The notes under the pieces were generated by a model. The model had not been told where the DNA came from, made no database searches, and worked only from the letters and a program-made list of their open reading frames with translations. A stretch of DNA of 64,000 bases from Cacajao melanocephalus (Eukaryota > Chordata > Mammalia > Primates > Pitheciidae). The DNA lies in NCBI GenBank assembly GCA_963573385.1, contig CAUYLG010022269.1:42825-106824 (forward strand), in the 5' to 3' direction. Made by a program: the position numbers and the translations under genes. Shown in pieces: positions 10,801 to 24,195 of this stretch; position 1 is the stretch's first letter; every line of letters begins with the position of its first letter.

Positions 10801-13800
10801 TAAACTCACAGGGTGGCCACGGGAAGAGCCCATCTCCCCACACAACCCCAGGAAGCAGTGCTCAGATCTAGACACAGCAGGCTCAGGGCTGGGGTCCCTA
10901 CAACAGGAGTCTGGGCCCCCACAGCGGGGAAGGCTGGGCAAAGGAGACAGACAGGCCGGGTGCAGACACAGGGTGGGCGGCGGCACAGGGGCCGGCCGTG
11001 GCTGGGGCAAAGACACACTCGGGGCTTCGTGACCCACTCGGCAGGCAGAGCCGCCTGCGGTCACCACTTACCACTCACCCCAGGGCAGGCAGCTGACGGG
11101 AGAGAGAAAGTGCGTGTCGGCCCCACACCTGGCTCCGCCCAGAGCGAGTGGGCTGGGGCAGGGGTGTCACCCCACACCTGGCTCCACCCACAGAGCGAGT
11201 GGGCTGGGGCAGGGGCTGCATCCTTGGGACAGCAGGGATGGCCACCCTGTCCTGAGCCAGGCAAGGACAGGTGGGGAAGGCACAGGAGGGACCCACAGGC
11301 ATCACCCGTCCCAGCCGCAGACAGCTCACTCTGCCCTAGTTCTGCTTCACCTGAACTGGGGTCAGGGTCAAGGGTCAGGGTTCAGGGGCAGAGCAGCATG
11401 GACACCTGGGGCTGGATGGGTTGAGGCCGAGAGCCTGCTATGAAGGCACGGTGTGCAGCGTGAAGTCCCAGGCTCCTGCCCCTCCATGGGCCATGCCCCC
11501 TCCCCCCAGCCCTGCCCCGTTGCCAGGTGCCCCCTATTCTGGGCACTGTGGGTCTTAAGGGTAGCATCCAAAGTTTGGGAGCTGCACCGACTCCCCTGGA
11601 CTCCCCTGGGAGCTCCAGGCCGGGAGCAGAGGTCCTAAGGCCTCCCGGGCACAGGGAGGGGCCGAGCTGTACCGGGAGGGCCGTGCCTGGGATGCTGACA
11701 GCTGGTCTCAGACACACTCTGGCCCGTGGCGAGGCAGCCGCAGCGGGACCCAGCACATCCAGGAGCTGCGTCCTGTGGGCCTCCCTACTGGGTGGAGGCC
11801 TTGGGTGCAGCGCAGAAGCTGGGCCTGGCCCCACGGTGCCCCACGGAGCTGGTATCACCCACTGGGCAGCCTCGGATGAGCGCTGACCCTCTGACCTCAG
11901 GCCCCTTGGTCAAGGGTGTAAAACTGGAAACAGCGTCCTTCCTGCTGTTGTGAGGCACAAATGGGTGGCACCTACAAGCCCCCAGCGAACTCGAGGAAGA
12001 GACACCCGATGAAAAGAGCGGGTCTGGCTGTGAGGACCGTGTGCCTGCAGACCTGGACCCCCTCTGGCCACCCCTGGGGTGTTGAAGAGCCGGCTCGGCC
12101 GCTCACTCACCAGCAGGTCGGGGAGCACCAGGGCAGTGAGCAGCCGACCCCGCACAGCCGTGTCCTTGAGCATCGTATACAGCCGCTCAGCCTCCGCAGA
12201 GCAGGCGACGTCCAGCACTACCGCACCTGTGGCAGTGGCCCAGGACTCAGGGGGAGCCTGTCCCATGGCCCCCACGGTGCCCAGGCAGGAACAGAACCAA
12301 GACATTTCCCCAGCCCAGGGCTGCCTGAGGGAAAGGTTAGGTGCCACGTGACGTCAGGGCTGTCCCACCGCACTGCAGGAACACCCCTGGGCCCCATGTG
12401 ACCATGTCCGTCAGGGCCGCTCACCTTGGGAGGAGTAGACGTGACTCACAGACACCATGGTGGCTGCAAAGGCAGGCTGTGGTCAGGGTGGTGGGAGGTG
12501 AAGGATGCGTAGCGCTGGGGCCGGGGCCAGCCCCTCTGCCTGTTCACGGTGACATCACACCCCAAGGGCCGCCTCCCCATGAAGTACCCCTGCCCCACTC
12601 TAGGAGCAGGGCTCCCAGCTCCCCGGAGGCACAGGGCCCCCCAGAGGGAGAGGGAGAGGTGGTGGCCGAGTACCACAGGGAAGGGCCGCAGAGGGCAGGA
12701 GGCCGCAGAGGGCAGGAGGCTCCAAAGCCCCTTGCAGGAAGGGGCATGGGCTGGGCCTGGTGCTTGGGCCTCCGTGGCTCAGGGAGAGGCAGGAGCCGGC
12801 CTCAGCACCGCAGCCCCACGGCCGCCAGACCCCACCCCCAGCCAGCAGCCCACGGCCAGCCACGGCGCTCACACCTTCGGTAGCCGTGGCCTCAAGCAGC
12901 AGGCCGCTGTACTCCTCGGGGGCCAGGCCGGGAGGCAGGCCGCCAACGAACAGGGAGATGTGCGGGGCCACATTCCTGCTCTCCGCCACGTAGAACCGCG
13001 TCTGGCTCAGCTGCCGCACGGACATCTGCAGGCAGAGGGGTGGGGACGCTGGGCCAGGGAGAACAGACGGCCGGCAACAGGCCCTCTCCCTCCTCATCCG
13101 CAAAACGGGGTTGGGAAGCGTCCCGGAATTAAGTCAACGTGAAAACAAGGAGAGGGGCTGTGAAGGTTCCCTGGCTGTGGAAGACCCTGTCCATTTCCCT
13201 CGAGGAACTCAGGGAGGTCTGTGGCTCAAGGCCTCCTTGCAGGGAGCAAGTAATTCATGACAGGGCACTGCCCTGCCAGCTGGGACAGCCGCTGCCTAGC
13301 TGAGGACACAGACACCCTGCAGGGCAGACGCTGTGGCTGAGGGCTGCTGGTTCCCTGGGGGCCAGCATCCACATCACTGACCTGCCGGATGTCCTGTAGC
13401 CGGGCCAGCAGGGGCTGCTCATCCGCCAGCACCGTCCGCTGGACTGCAGAGGTGAGGGGCACAGCCCGTCAACACCAGTATCCTCGCCCACCTTGGAAAC
13501 AGCTGCCCTGAGCCCCCGGGGCCCGTGGGGATGCAGGGTAGAGCTGGTCAGGACAGGGCCCGGCCTTGATGTCCAGCACCACCCTACGGGAGAGCCTGTG
13601 GCGGCCCACGCCGGGAAGGTGTGGGGACCGCCAGCCCACCACGGGCCACCTACTCACCGTGCCTGCAGCCCATTGCCACCTCCACCAGCTGGAAGCTCTC
13701 AGGACCCTCGGCCTGCTGGGGTAGAGGCTGGCGTTGGGTCTGGGCAGGCCCCACCACCTCAGGACATCCACGGGGACAGCCATGCCTGAGCTGGGATGGT

Positions 13801-16800
13801 GGCCTGGCATCCTGAGGACAGTGACCCCCCCACCAAGTCTGGCCAGGATGGGAAGCAGGCCCAGGGTACACACCTGGCGGCCGAGCAGCGGCAGGACCTC
13901 CAGCACCACAGACCGGGCGGTGCTCTGCGGGGTCACTCGCACGGACACGTAGGCCACGCCCACCCTGTGGGGACGCAGCCTGAGCTGGAGCTCCCCCCAC
14001 CCCACCCAGCAGACCCTGAGCCTCAGGCCCAGTCTCACTTGAGCCAGCCAGGGTAGATCTTCAGGACCTCCTGGGCCTGAGGCAAAGCCCGGATGACCCA
14101 GGCCTCCGGCGTGGCCTCCCCAGACCCCGGGCTTCTGCCCTCCTCCGAGATCACAGCACTCCCGGCCTTGCCCCCAGCCCAGGCGTCACAGGCCTGCGAG
14201 GAAGGGGGCAGCGGGCACAGCTCCAGGTGGCCAGGGTCCTCGGGGATGTGGTGGGCCCGGAGCGCGGCCTCCTGCAGGACGTCAGGTTGGGGGAGCCAAG
14301 TTGGGGGGATGAGGTCGGGGGCAGAGGGCAGGTGGGTGAGGGGTACCAGGTTGGGAGAGCCAGGTCAGGGGCACCAGGCACAGGACACGTGATGGAGGTG
14401 GGGGCTCAGACACCTGCCCTGGGCTCCCCCTTACCAACACCTCCTCCGCACTGGCTAGGCGGGGCACCGTGATGAGGCGGAACTGACTTCTCCTCACTGT
14501 GTCGTTGCCATCGAAGATCTTCAGCGTTTTCTTCCCTAGGCCGGGGAAACTCCATGAGTCCCAGGCGCTTGGGAGATGCTGGGGCATGGGGGGCACGAGG
14601 CGGACACTTACCGGACTCTGAAGCCACCGGCGTCTCTCTGCCTGGCCCCGCAGCAGCACTCCCGTCCGCACTGTCGCCCCCCTCACCTGCGGGATGGGCA
14701 CACAGACCCCTCACTCAGTGTGCAGCCCGAAGCCCAGGGCCCAGGGTGCCCCGTCCGGCCCACGCCTCACCTGGCTCCGCGGCCTCAGCGATGCGGAAGC
14801 TCTGCATCTTACTGAAGCCTCCAGGCAGCAGGCGCACGCACGCAGGGGGCAGGACCAGGGAGCGGAGGCGCCCGAAGCCGCACTCGGGGGCCAGGGCCGC
14901 AGAGCAGACAGAGTGCGCCTGGGGGTACAAGGGCCTAAGCCGGGGCTGGGGGGCACCAGGTGCGCCAGGTCCAGGGAAAGACCCCACACACTGCAGACCC
15001 AGCCTGGACCCCATGCCTCTCCTACCCTCCACCTCCACCTCCCAGTGCCCACCTGGACCCCGCACCACTCGCAGCGCACGCCGGCCAGCACGTCGGAGGA
15101 GCCACACGTCTTCCTGCAGACCTCGCAGCGTGCTCCCGAGGGTAGGTTCCCCTCCCGCCAGTGGTGGTGGTGGGTATCCTGGGGAGTGGGGGACAGTCAG
15201 CAGCTGGGCCCACCCCGCCCCCCAGGCCTCTCTGGGACTGGCACACTCACGTGGTCCTGGTGCCCGTCCTGGTGGCACTGGCGGCAATCACTGCAGGCGA
15301 AGGGCACACAGTCTGGGTGGAGGTACAGCTCACACACTGGGGGGCAGGCAGGGTTAGAGGCCTCAGCCCCACCCTGGAGGTCCCCTGCCTCTGCTGGTGG
15401 TTGGGTCTGGCCCTGTCCCCACCACCTAACACCCTCAATCCTTTAACTGTCCTGTGGCTGCCAGGCAGCCAGCCCTTGGCCTCCCCCATCACCCGACAAG
15501 CTGCACAGCAGGGGGTGGGCTGGGCCACCCTGGGCAACAGAGATCAGGACGATGGGAGGGGCGAGGGGAGCCAGGCAGGCTCCCTGTACCTTCGCAGCGG
15601 AGCGCGGGCGCCTCCAAGACCTTGCGGCAGACACCACAGAACTTCCGCTTGTAGAGTCCCCGGGGGCCGAAGCAATGGGCCACAGCCACCTGGCCAGGGC
15701 AGACGCAGCCTCACCTCCACGCTCTCGGTAAGGGCCATGGGTTGCCCGCCACCCACCCCTCCTCCTTCTTCACCTGCAGAACTCCTGCTGGGAACTGCCC
15801 AGCTGGAGCCGGCTGTGCCATCTGGAGGCCCCAGGAGCAACCACACTCCCAGTCCTGGGGGCAGCCTGGCTGGTTAAAAGCAGGGAGCAGGCTGTGGTCT
15901 CCCCCAGCAACCCTGCCTAGCACCAGAAAGCCAGACCCGCCTGCCACCCCTTCCCTCCTTGGGACAGGCGAGGCTGTCAACCGCCTGACATCTGTCTCCT
16001 CGGAGCCAGGGAGATCCCAGCACACGGGGACTGCCCTCTGGGAGGCAATCAGGCCGTTACGAGTGTGGATCAACATTGCTGTGTGGGGAAGGCCGGGCTG
16101 CTGCTTTTCCACGAGAAGGGAGGGAGAAAGGCCAAGTCTTCACTCCTCACTCTTGCCCTTATCCCCAAACTTAAACCACGCCCAATGAAAGCATACACAG
16201 AAAGACCATGTTCCACAATAGCAGCTGTGAGCACGCCAGAATGGGGGGTGACTTTTATTTTGTTAAATATGTGTTCTAAATTTCCTGTCATGCATATAGC
16301 TGAAACACATACTTGTATTTTCCTAATTTAGCAAAGTATAAAAGAAGACATTAAAATCAACTTTAAAAAGCTGCAGCCGCAGGCCGTCCACATGAGGGGC
16401 TGCCGAAGCCAATGTGGTGTCCCCAGGGTGCCGGCCACCACCAGAGCCGGCGTCCTCAAGCCTCCTGCTCACAGCCCAGGAATCGCATCATTAGGAACAG
16501 GGCATGAACATTAGAGAGGAGGGCGCAGCCAGATGCCCACCAGTGGCAGGTGCGCACCTGCCAGCCTAGCCTCCCCTCCTGCCGCACACCCGCGCCCGTC
16601 TCGAAGCCTGCACCCCACCTGCAGCCTGAGCTCGGCAGGGAATGCGGACATGGGAGCCTAGTCAGCAGACGGCGAGGCTGACAGCTGAGGGAGGAATAAG
16701 CCTGGCCCTTCCTACATGTCCCTGCTGTCACCACCGTCAGAGAAGTCGGTCACCTCCCTCCCCGACCCAGAGCCCTCCTCCAAGGGAGGCTGGTGGCCAG

Positions 16801-19757
16801 GATGTCCTCAGGCTCTAGGCTTTCTGCCTTTGCTTTTTATTCAAATTCCTTGATGACTGTGGGCTCACACACAGCTGTGAGGACCCCTGGAAGCCTCTGT
16901 CAGCTCCCCCAAGTGTGCTATCTTGCAAACTTCAGTCAAGTCACAGTGGAGACGCTGACACCTCCAGAGGCCGAAATCTCCATCCTCCCAGGAGCCCTCA
17001 TGCTGCATGTCACAGCCACGCCCACTTCCTCCGCCCCTGGAAACCTCTCATCTGTGCTCCCTTTAGTTTTGTCATTTTGAGCACTTTCTGTGGACAGGAT
17101 CTTGCTATTTGTGACCTTTGGGACTGGCTTTTCTCAGCATCGTTCCCTGCAGGTCCATGCAGGATGGGTGCTAAGCCTTTTAATCCCGAGCGGTATCTGA
17201 CTTTTGCCTTTCAACCGCAGGTATCAGTAACGTCTAACGCAAAGGGTCTCAGTGCTCGACCCGACAGCTGACACATCCCCCAGCCTCTTGCAGCAGCAAC
17301 AGCCAACCCCACACTCACCCGGACCAGGCTGGGCGCCACACTCGGGCATGGGGTCCTCACGTGCTTCAGGCACTTCTCGTGGGACATGAAATTGCAGACT
17401 GTGGGAATGAGAGCTGCATGAGCAGGCCCATCCCACCCAATGCTGTCCTACCCAGGAAGTCAGAGGCCCCAGGGCAATTCCACCATCCCCACCATGCAGC
17501 ACCAGGGGCCCTGTGGTCCTCGAGTTCCCCACCACTGGGGAAAGCCTGCAGCCCAGAGTAGGGACCTGGGTGCCGCTGACCATCCTAGAGGACAGTGAGG
17601 GTCCTCTCATCCAGACAGCAGCCCCTGCCTCTCTGGCCGGCCTGGCACCACTCCTGCCTCTGCAGTTGGACCTCTCAGGGGGCAGCCTGGGGCTCAACAG
17701 GCTCACCAAGCGGCAGGGGCTGCTCCGGCTTCTGCAGATCAGCTTTGCCTGGTACACCTGTCCCTCACTCCCCCAAAACTGCATATACCCCTAACTGTCC
17801 CTGCTGTGTGCTGTCATCACGCCTGAGACCTGGAGCCACCTGGGACAGGTGAGGGCGCTGGAAAGGCAGGAGCCGCTGGGGAGTGGGCAGCCCCAAGACT
17901 CCCAAGGAGCTCTGGCTGTGTGCACGGGGCCCAGGGAGCACCTCAGCCAGCAGGGTGCTCAGGAGGGCATAAGAGCGGCAAGCACCACACCCAGCAGTGA
18001 GAGAGACGGGAGGGTGGGGCCGGGTCAGGAGGGAAGGCAGGAGCCCTGGGCTGGGGCAAAGGCTGCTGGGGGCTGGGAGTGGGCAGGGCACACAGCGACA
18101 CACCTGCCAAGACAGCCCTGGGTGAAGGTTGTGCCATGGAGCCCCAGGCAGCCCAGCCGGGACAGGCCGCTCTCCCAGAAGGACCTGCTGGTGCTGCCAC
18201 ACAGCACCCCTCACCTGGCCACCCCAGTCTCCAGATGGGACCAAGAGAAGCTCCTCCTGGCGGCTTAGGAGAAAAGCTCTGGAAGCAAGCTGGGGTCCGC
18301 CGAGAGAAGGGGGGGGCAGGCAGTGCCCAGGTCCCCTCTGTCGTGGAGACAGGGCCTGCTCACCCCACGCCCCACGCTTGGTTCTCCTGGAGGGGGAGGG
18401 CGCCCTTCTTCCCACACCCCTGCCAGCCCCTCTTCCACGGGTGCTGCCCAGGAGGGCCCTTGTGCCACCTCCCAAGGGGGAGGGGACCCAGAGTCTGGTC
18501 TCAGGCTGGGAGCTGCCTCAGCCACACATGCACACGCCCCACCTCGGGGGAAGCCCCTGTCCCCAGGCAGCAGGCATGGCAGTGCCATGCTCTGATGTGA
18601 CAAAGAAGCCGGCGGGCCAGGCCACCTTGTGCAGCCCTGGGGGTTGGAACAACTGTGCCATTTCCACCACAGACGACGACCCTGTGTGAAGGGCCCAGTC
18701 CCCTCTGCAGCCCCTGGCCTGAGTGGTCCCCTATCCCCAGAGCAAAGGCCCGAATCTCTGAGCAGGGCAGAGGCTCCTTAGCCCCTCCCACCTCGGTGTC
18801 CCTGGCCAGGACACAGTAAGTGTCAAACGTCCAGGACTCCGGTCCTGTCCTTGGCTCCCTTCAGAGGCTGGGCTGCGGTCCCCAAGGCCTGCCTGCTTGC
18901 CGCGGGGGAAGAAGAGAGCCAGCCCTGGGAGCGCCCGGGCCCAGAGCAGGGAAGGGCCATCCTCACCCCAGCCAGGGCTGGGCAGCTGGGTGGAGCAGGG
19001 CGCGGCCTGGCTCTCCAGGAGGCTGGGGCTTGGGGCCACAGCATGAGAAGGGTCAGGGCCAGGGGCCCAGACCAGCCCTGCCTGACCACACCTGCTGCCC
19101 CGGCCGCTGGGAAAGCAAGCCGGCCATGGGAACCCCAGGGGAGGTCGCGCTCGCATCAGGCACAGCCCCTGGGTTGCAGCCACCGCGCAGCACGATGGAG
19201 ACACTGCCCGCACCTCCCAGGCGAGGAAGCCCGGAGACCCGGGCCCACGGCGCACAGGCCCAGACCGCCCCACGAAGGCAGGTCCCGCGGGCAGGGCTGG
19301 GACCCCGCCCCCCGCCCAGAAAGCGCCGGCGCCACCTCGGCTCAGGCTCCCGCCCACGAGGCAGGGGCAGGGAGCAGCCAGGTGGACACCGGGGCCGGGG
19401 CCCCGGGCGAGCGCGTGCGTCCGGCGCAGGCCGTGCCCGCGGGAAGGGGCACGGGCGCTCACCGTCGCACAGGAAGCCGGCCAGCCCCCAGATGAAGTCG
19501 GAGCAGAGGTGGCAGAAGGTGGGCTTGGTGAGCGTCACCTTCCGGAAGCTGTGTCCCGGCGCAGCGGCGGGGCCCGGGGCTCTGGCGCCCGCCCGCTCCG
19601 GCCCCGGCCCCGGCCCCGGCCCCGGTCCCGGTCCCGGCCCCGGCCCCGGGCGCGCGCGGCCTCCTGCGCCCAGCACCGGGCTGCAGGCCGGGCTGCCTGG
19701 GCGCGGGGAGCCGCCGCCCAGCCAGGCGCGGGCCCCAGGCTCGGCCGCCGCCGCCAT
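7887..19757 (-). CDS. DGKQ: Diacylglycerol kinase theta, complete, 23 coding exons
   Basis: Phosphorylates diacylglycerol to phosphatidic acid, ending DAG signalling. Coding exons in transcript order: 19757-19463, 17398-17319, 15689-15590, 15336-15251, 15178-15053, 14918-14771, 14686-14612, 14535-14435, 14271-14039, 13964-13874, 13712-13658, 13443-13382, 13025-12875, 12463-12425, 12226-12111, 10402-10251, 10030-9882, 9721-9543, 9205-9105, 8913-8767, 8661-8550, 8466-8314, 7988-7887. All have GT donors and AG acceptors and sum to 2853 nt, 950 residues. Three Cys/His-rich C1 domains fill about residues 60-240, then a Ras-association/PH-like region. The catalytic domain begins at VFVNPKSGG and carries the glycine loop [10 protein letters not shown] (about 651-660). 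The accessory domain holds [13 protein letters not shown] and [10 protein letters not shown]. It is 8 residues longer than human as I recall it, explained by extra Gly-Pro units in exon 1. Confidence 0.96.
13713..13718 (-). promoter_or_regulatory. DGKQ: NAGNAG tandem acceptor, DGKQ exon 11
   Basis: On the minus strand the intron ends CCCCAGCAG before GCCGAG. Using the inner or outer AG adds or removes one Gln next to the Gln that ends the preceding exon (GRQ|AEG versus GRQ|QAEG). The single-Gln form matches the human protein as I recall it. Both forms keep the frame. Confidence 0.7.
16230..16375. other. AT-rich patch in DGKQ intron 2
   Basis: A sharply AT-rich segment inside otherwise GC-rich intron, ending near AAAAGCTGCAGCC. 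It is probably an old repeat remnant, but I could not assign a family. Confidence 0.4.
17045..17175 (+). mobile_element. Old L1 3'-end fragment (probable)
   Basis: The words TGTGACCTTTGGGACTGGCT and TTCTCAGCATCGTTCCCTGC resemble the L1M 3'UTR phrase that ends in 'cactcagcataattccc'. It is short and diverged, in the DGKQ intron between exons 1 and 2. Confidence 0.5.
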
Positions 19758-20600
19758 TCCCGGCCCGAGCGGCCCGAACCCCTTCGGGTCCGCGCTGAGG
19801 GGACCGGAGCCGCTGCTCCACCGCCCGCGCAGCGCAGCCCAGCCCGGCTTCCGACTGCGCCCGCCACACTGCGCAGGCGCGAGCCTCGGGGCGGGGCCGG
19901 GCGCTGCTGGTGGGCGGGGAGGGGCGGGCCTTGCGGTGGGTGGGGCGGAGCCTGCTACAGGACGCGGCCATGCCCTGTGGGTGGGCGGGGCTGGGGGCGG
20001 GCCCTGTGATCGGGCGGGGCGGGGCGGGGCCTGCGCGTGGGGGGCCCCTGGCGAACCCGCCGCGGGGAACTGGTCCGCGTGGGCTCAGCCTGACCGCAGC
20101 CGGCCCAGACTTCCCCTCACGCGGCCTGCGGACGCCGCACGCGCGGCATTGCACCTGTGGCGCCCCGGCCCGCGACTGCGCAGACAGACGCCTCCCACGC
20201 GGGACGCCCAGGCGAGGGGCAGTGCCGCAGGCCTCCCAGGGTGGGTCCCGGGAAGCGGGGTTTGCGATGCGTGGGCGGCTCCGTCTGTGGGGTCCTCGCA
20301 TGCGCCGACTTGGCCGTGCCCGAGGCCCAGGACCCTCTGCCCCCGACCGCTGTCCTCACTGCAACGGGGATCGGCCTGCGGCCCGGGCTGTCCCCTGGCG
20401 ACCCCCACCCGGGCCTCACGCCGAGCGTCCAGCTCTCCTGCCCCGCGCGCGCCCCGGGTCTTGTTCAGGTGGCACTGGTGGCCTTTGGGAGTCGCGTCCA
20501 CGCGGGTCACCCCTCCCCGCCGCTGGCAGCACTCCGGGGTCCCTGCCCCCATGGGCCTAACCGTGGATAGGAGTCTGCGCGGCCGGGGACCCTATCCCGA
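19460..20600 (-). promoter_or_regulatory. DGKQ: CpG island and promoter of DGKQ
   Basis: Dense CpG sequence surrounds the DGKQ start codon (19755-19757). GC boxes cluster upstream, including GGGCGGGGCGGGGCGGGGCC near 20013, and no TATA box is visible. Such TATA-less CpG-island promoters are typical of broadly expressed genes. A transcription start within roughly 19760-19900 is inferred, not shown. Confidence 0.75.
19600..19647 (-). repeat. DGKQ: GGGGCC-type hexanucleotide repeat coding (Gly-Pro)8
   Basis: On the plus strand there are eight 6-bp units: GGCCCC x4, GGTCCC x2, GGCCCC x2. In the DGKQ frame they read as eight Gly-Pro dipeptides between RARP and ERAG in the N-terminal region before the first C1 domain. 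The minus (coding) strand therefore carries interrupted GGGGCC units. Confidence 0.93.
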
Positions 20601-22700
20601 ACCACCAAGCAGGGACCCGCGGGGGGCGGTGCTCCAGGGCCAGCTCCGCAGGCAGTCTGGGGCAGCGGGGAGGATGTCGGGGAGACGCAGGAAAGGGACT
20701 GGGGGCTGTGGAGGGAAGGAGCCGGGAGACCTGACGTGGGGGCTCCACCGGTGGGGGCACCGAGGCCGCAGGGGGATTCCAGGAGTGGAGGGTGAGCTGG
20801 GGACCCAGTCCAAGGACGGAGGAGAGCAGGCCCCTGAAATGGTGGAGAGGAGCTCTGTTCTCAACTCAGTCCTCAACCCGGGATAATTCTGTTTGTCCAG
20901 AATTGGTTAAGCTGCTGGGGCAGGGCCCTGAGTGGGCCCCCGGGTGAAGGGGATGTAGCGAAAGCTTCAGGTATCTCGGCCTTCCAGGAGCTGTGCTTGG
21001 GACAGACGCACACTGAAGAATGTGAGTGACCAGGAGGGGCTGCCTGGAGGCAGCGGGAAGACGTCCAGCTGGAGACCCAGAGCAGAGGCCCTGTGGCAGG
21101 TGCTCTCCCCAGCCGCCTCCTGATGCCTGCCTGCGCGGGGAGGCCCAGAGTCACCACCCCTGCATGTCCTGTCTCCTCCTCCAGACCCCAACCCTGAGCC
21201 TGCCCTCAGCCAGGCCCCCAGACGCCTGTGCCTGGGCTCTGGGAGAGCTGGGACCCAGCCACGCTGCCCATGAGGAGGTGGGGGCTCACTGAACCCACGG
21301 GCCAACTGCAGCCAACTTCTGAGGAAAAACCGTTTAAACAACATGCCTTTTACCATCAAGGAGACAGTGGACAGCGTCAAAAACGCCTGGAAAACCCTCA
21401 TCTGACCATTTCTACCAGAATTTAGTGCTTCCTGACACACACGTTAATTAAAATGGTGGGCAAATCATGCTTCTATCAGACCTTCCACAGACTTCCTAGG
21501 GTGTCTTCTGAAGCCACCAGCTGCTTCTCGCTGGTGGGGCCTTAAAACTTTGAACTGCGGCCTGGACATCAGCACCCACCCCGATGGAGCTTGTCTGCAG
21601 CGGAGACAGCCCCCTCTGTGCAGGCCCTCCATGTCCCCGGACTGTCTCTCCTTCTTCCACTCCCCTTCCTGGCTGTCTTGGTCAGTCTGGGCTGCTGTGA
21701 CAGGAGGCCACAGACTGGAGGCTTAGACCACAGAAGCATGTTTCTCGCAGCTCTGCAGGACAGGAAGTGGAGACAGGGGTGCTGGCACTTCAGGTTCTGG
21801 TGAAGGTCTCTCAACCCCTCCTCCCTGAGGAAAACAGGATGCTGACGTCTAATCACACTTACAGATAAAACTGTCCCCCCAAACTCTGTGATGAAGTCCC
21901 AACCCCAGCACCTCAGAATGTGACCTTGTTTGGAGACAGAGTCTACAGAGTAAACCAAGCTAAGGTGCGGTCATGAGGACGGGCCTCACTGCAGCACAGC
22001 ATGTCCTTAGGGACAGGGGATCTGGAGACACACGCTCGCAGGGAGAGGCCGCGGGAGGATGAAGGCGGAGGTCGGGGCAGGGCTTCCTCGGGCCAGGAAC
22101 ACGGAGGGCTTGGAGCTGGAGAGAGGTGGAGAGAGGACAGACCGGTTCTGCCTCCAGGAGGAGCCAGCCCTGCAACCGGATCTCAGACTTCTTGGCTCTG
22201 AGCTCGTCCGTGAGTAACCGCAGAAGCACAGTGAGTATTGATTCTGGAGTTTAAACACATTTAGCAAGCAGGTGTATTTGCAAATGCAGGATCTGTGAGC
22301 AAGGTGGCCGGCTGGTGCGTCTCACGTGTGCCCAGACCCCCCGCACGGTGGCTTTTGGTGGTCCTAGCTTTCCCGCCATCCCACTGACCTTTCCCTTCCA
22401 CAAGGGGTGTGTCTCGTTTAAGCACCTGCATTCCCTGAGGTCTTAAAGAGGCTCCCCAATTGGGAAGGGAGTCTTTTTACCTTTTACATCTTTGAGCCAG
22501 ACAGGACTGATTTGGGGGTGTCATGTGAGGTGGGGTCCAGCTGCTTGTTGGGGACGCCCTCCCTACCGCTCTGGGCACCTCCGCCACAGGCAGGGGACCA
22601 AGTAAGCGCAGGCTGGAGCTTGCACAGGTTTCAGGCAGCCTGAAGTCGATGGGGATCTGTTTAAGAAGAAATGCAAAACAATTATCATAAAATTAGATGG
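20601..22700. other. Intergenic DNA between DGKQ and IDUA, first part
   Basis: No exon-like structure was recognised. Segments near 21680-21830 (TTGGTCAGTCTGGGCTGCTG) and 21865-22000 (CCTCAGAATGTGACCTTGTT) resemble old interspersed repeats common in primate genomes. I cannot name their families with confidence. Confidence 0.5.
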
Positions 22701-22702
22701 AG

Positions 22703-22998
22703 GCTGGGTGAGGTGGCTCACACCTGTAATCTCAGCACTTTGGGAGGCTGAGGTGGGCAGATTGCCTGAGGTCAGGAGTTCGAGACCAGCCTGGCCAACA
22801 TGGCAAAACCCGTCTCTACTAAAAATATAAAACTTAGCCAGGCGTGGTGGTGTGAGCCTATAATCCCAGCTACTCAGGAGGCTGAGACAGGAGAATCGCT
22901 TGAACCCAGGAGGGGAGGACACAGTGAGCCAAGATCGAGCCACTGCACTCCAGCCCGGGTGACAGAGCAAGACTGTGTCTCAAAAACAAATAAAATTA
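22703..22998 (+). mobile_element. Alu SINE
   Basis: Complete Alu from GGCTGGGTGAGGTGGCTCAC to a short mixed A-rich tail (CTCAAAAACAAATAAAA). The antisense LTR follows it directly. Confidence 0.93.
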
Positions 22999-23002
22999 GA
23001 AG

Positions 23003-23600
23003 TGTTGTAGTGAACCAAGCATAAAAAGTTAACACCAAGACAAAAGTAGGCCAAATTGCAGGGTCTTTATTGCCGGCGACCATGGAGGACTCACGTCTTT
23101 CCAACCCGTGGCCCTGGAGGGAGGGTGTCAAGACCTTTTTATACTTTCCTCCCGGGTAAGGGTATGTGGCGGGGGTGGGGGTGAAGGGATTCAGACATTT
23201 AGGGGATTCCGTAAATCATCTCCTGGGCAGAGAGGAGGGTGCGGGTCTCCGGACATTCCAAGGACTAGAGGACACATTGTGGATATATTGTCACTTCGAC
23301 TGTTACCTAAGTGGCTTACAGAAGTCAGGATAAGTCTTAGTTTGCACATCATCTGGGTTGTAGTGGGAATAACAGATCTTAGTTATTTATTACAGGGCGC
23401 AGGGGCCATGATGGAATTAGCTTGGGCTGTTTATTCTAGTCACTACCGGTAAGCAAAGGCTAGCAATTTTGGCAGTTACTGATGAGGAAGGTATGCAGCC
23501 TTTGCAGAGAAAGGCTAGCAGTTTTATTTACAGAAGCCAAGGCCAGCAGTTATTGTGAGGAGAATGGGGCAGCCGTTACAACTTATTTTAAAACACAACC
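23003..23600 (-). mobile_element. ERV solo LTR, antisense
   Basis: Read on the minus strand this has the order of a retroviral LTR. There is a U3 stretch, a TATA box (TATAAAAAGG, plus about 23138-23147), then a poly(A) signal in GGCAATAAAGACC (plus about 23062-23074), then a short U5 ending ...CACTACAACA. Boundaries are approximate, the family is unassigned, and no adjacent coding region was recognised. It is most likely a solo LTR or a 3' LTR remnant. Confidence 0.68.

Positions 23601-24195
<595 letters not shown>

Noticed and set aside
18820..20886. 688-codon plus-strand open frame across the DGKQ promoter
   Set aside because: High GC depletes stop codons. The translation is low-complexity Pro/Gly/Arg/Ala with no family features, and it overlaps DGKQ exon 1 in antisense.
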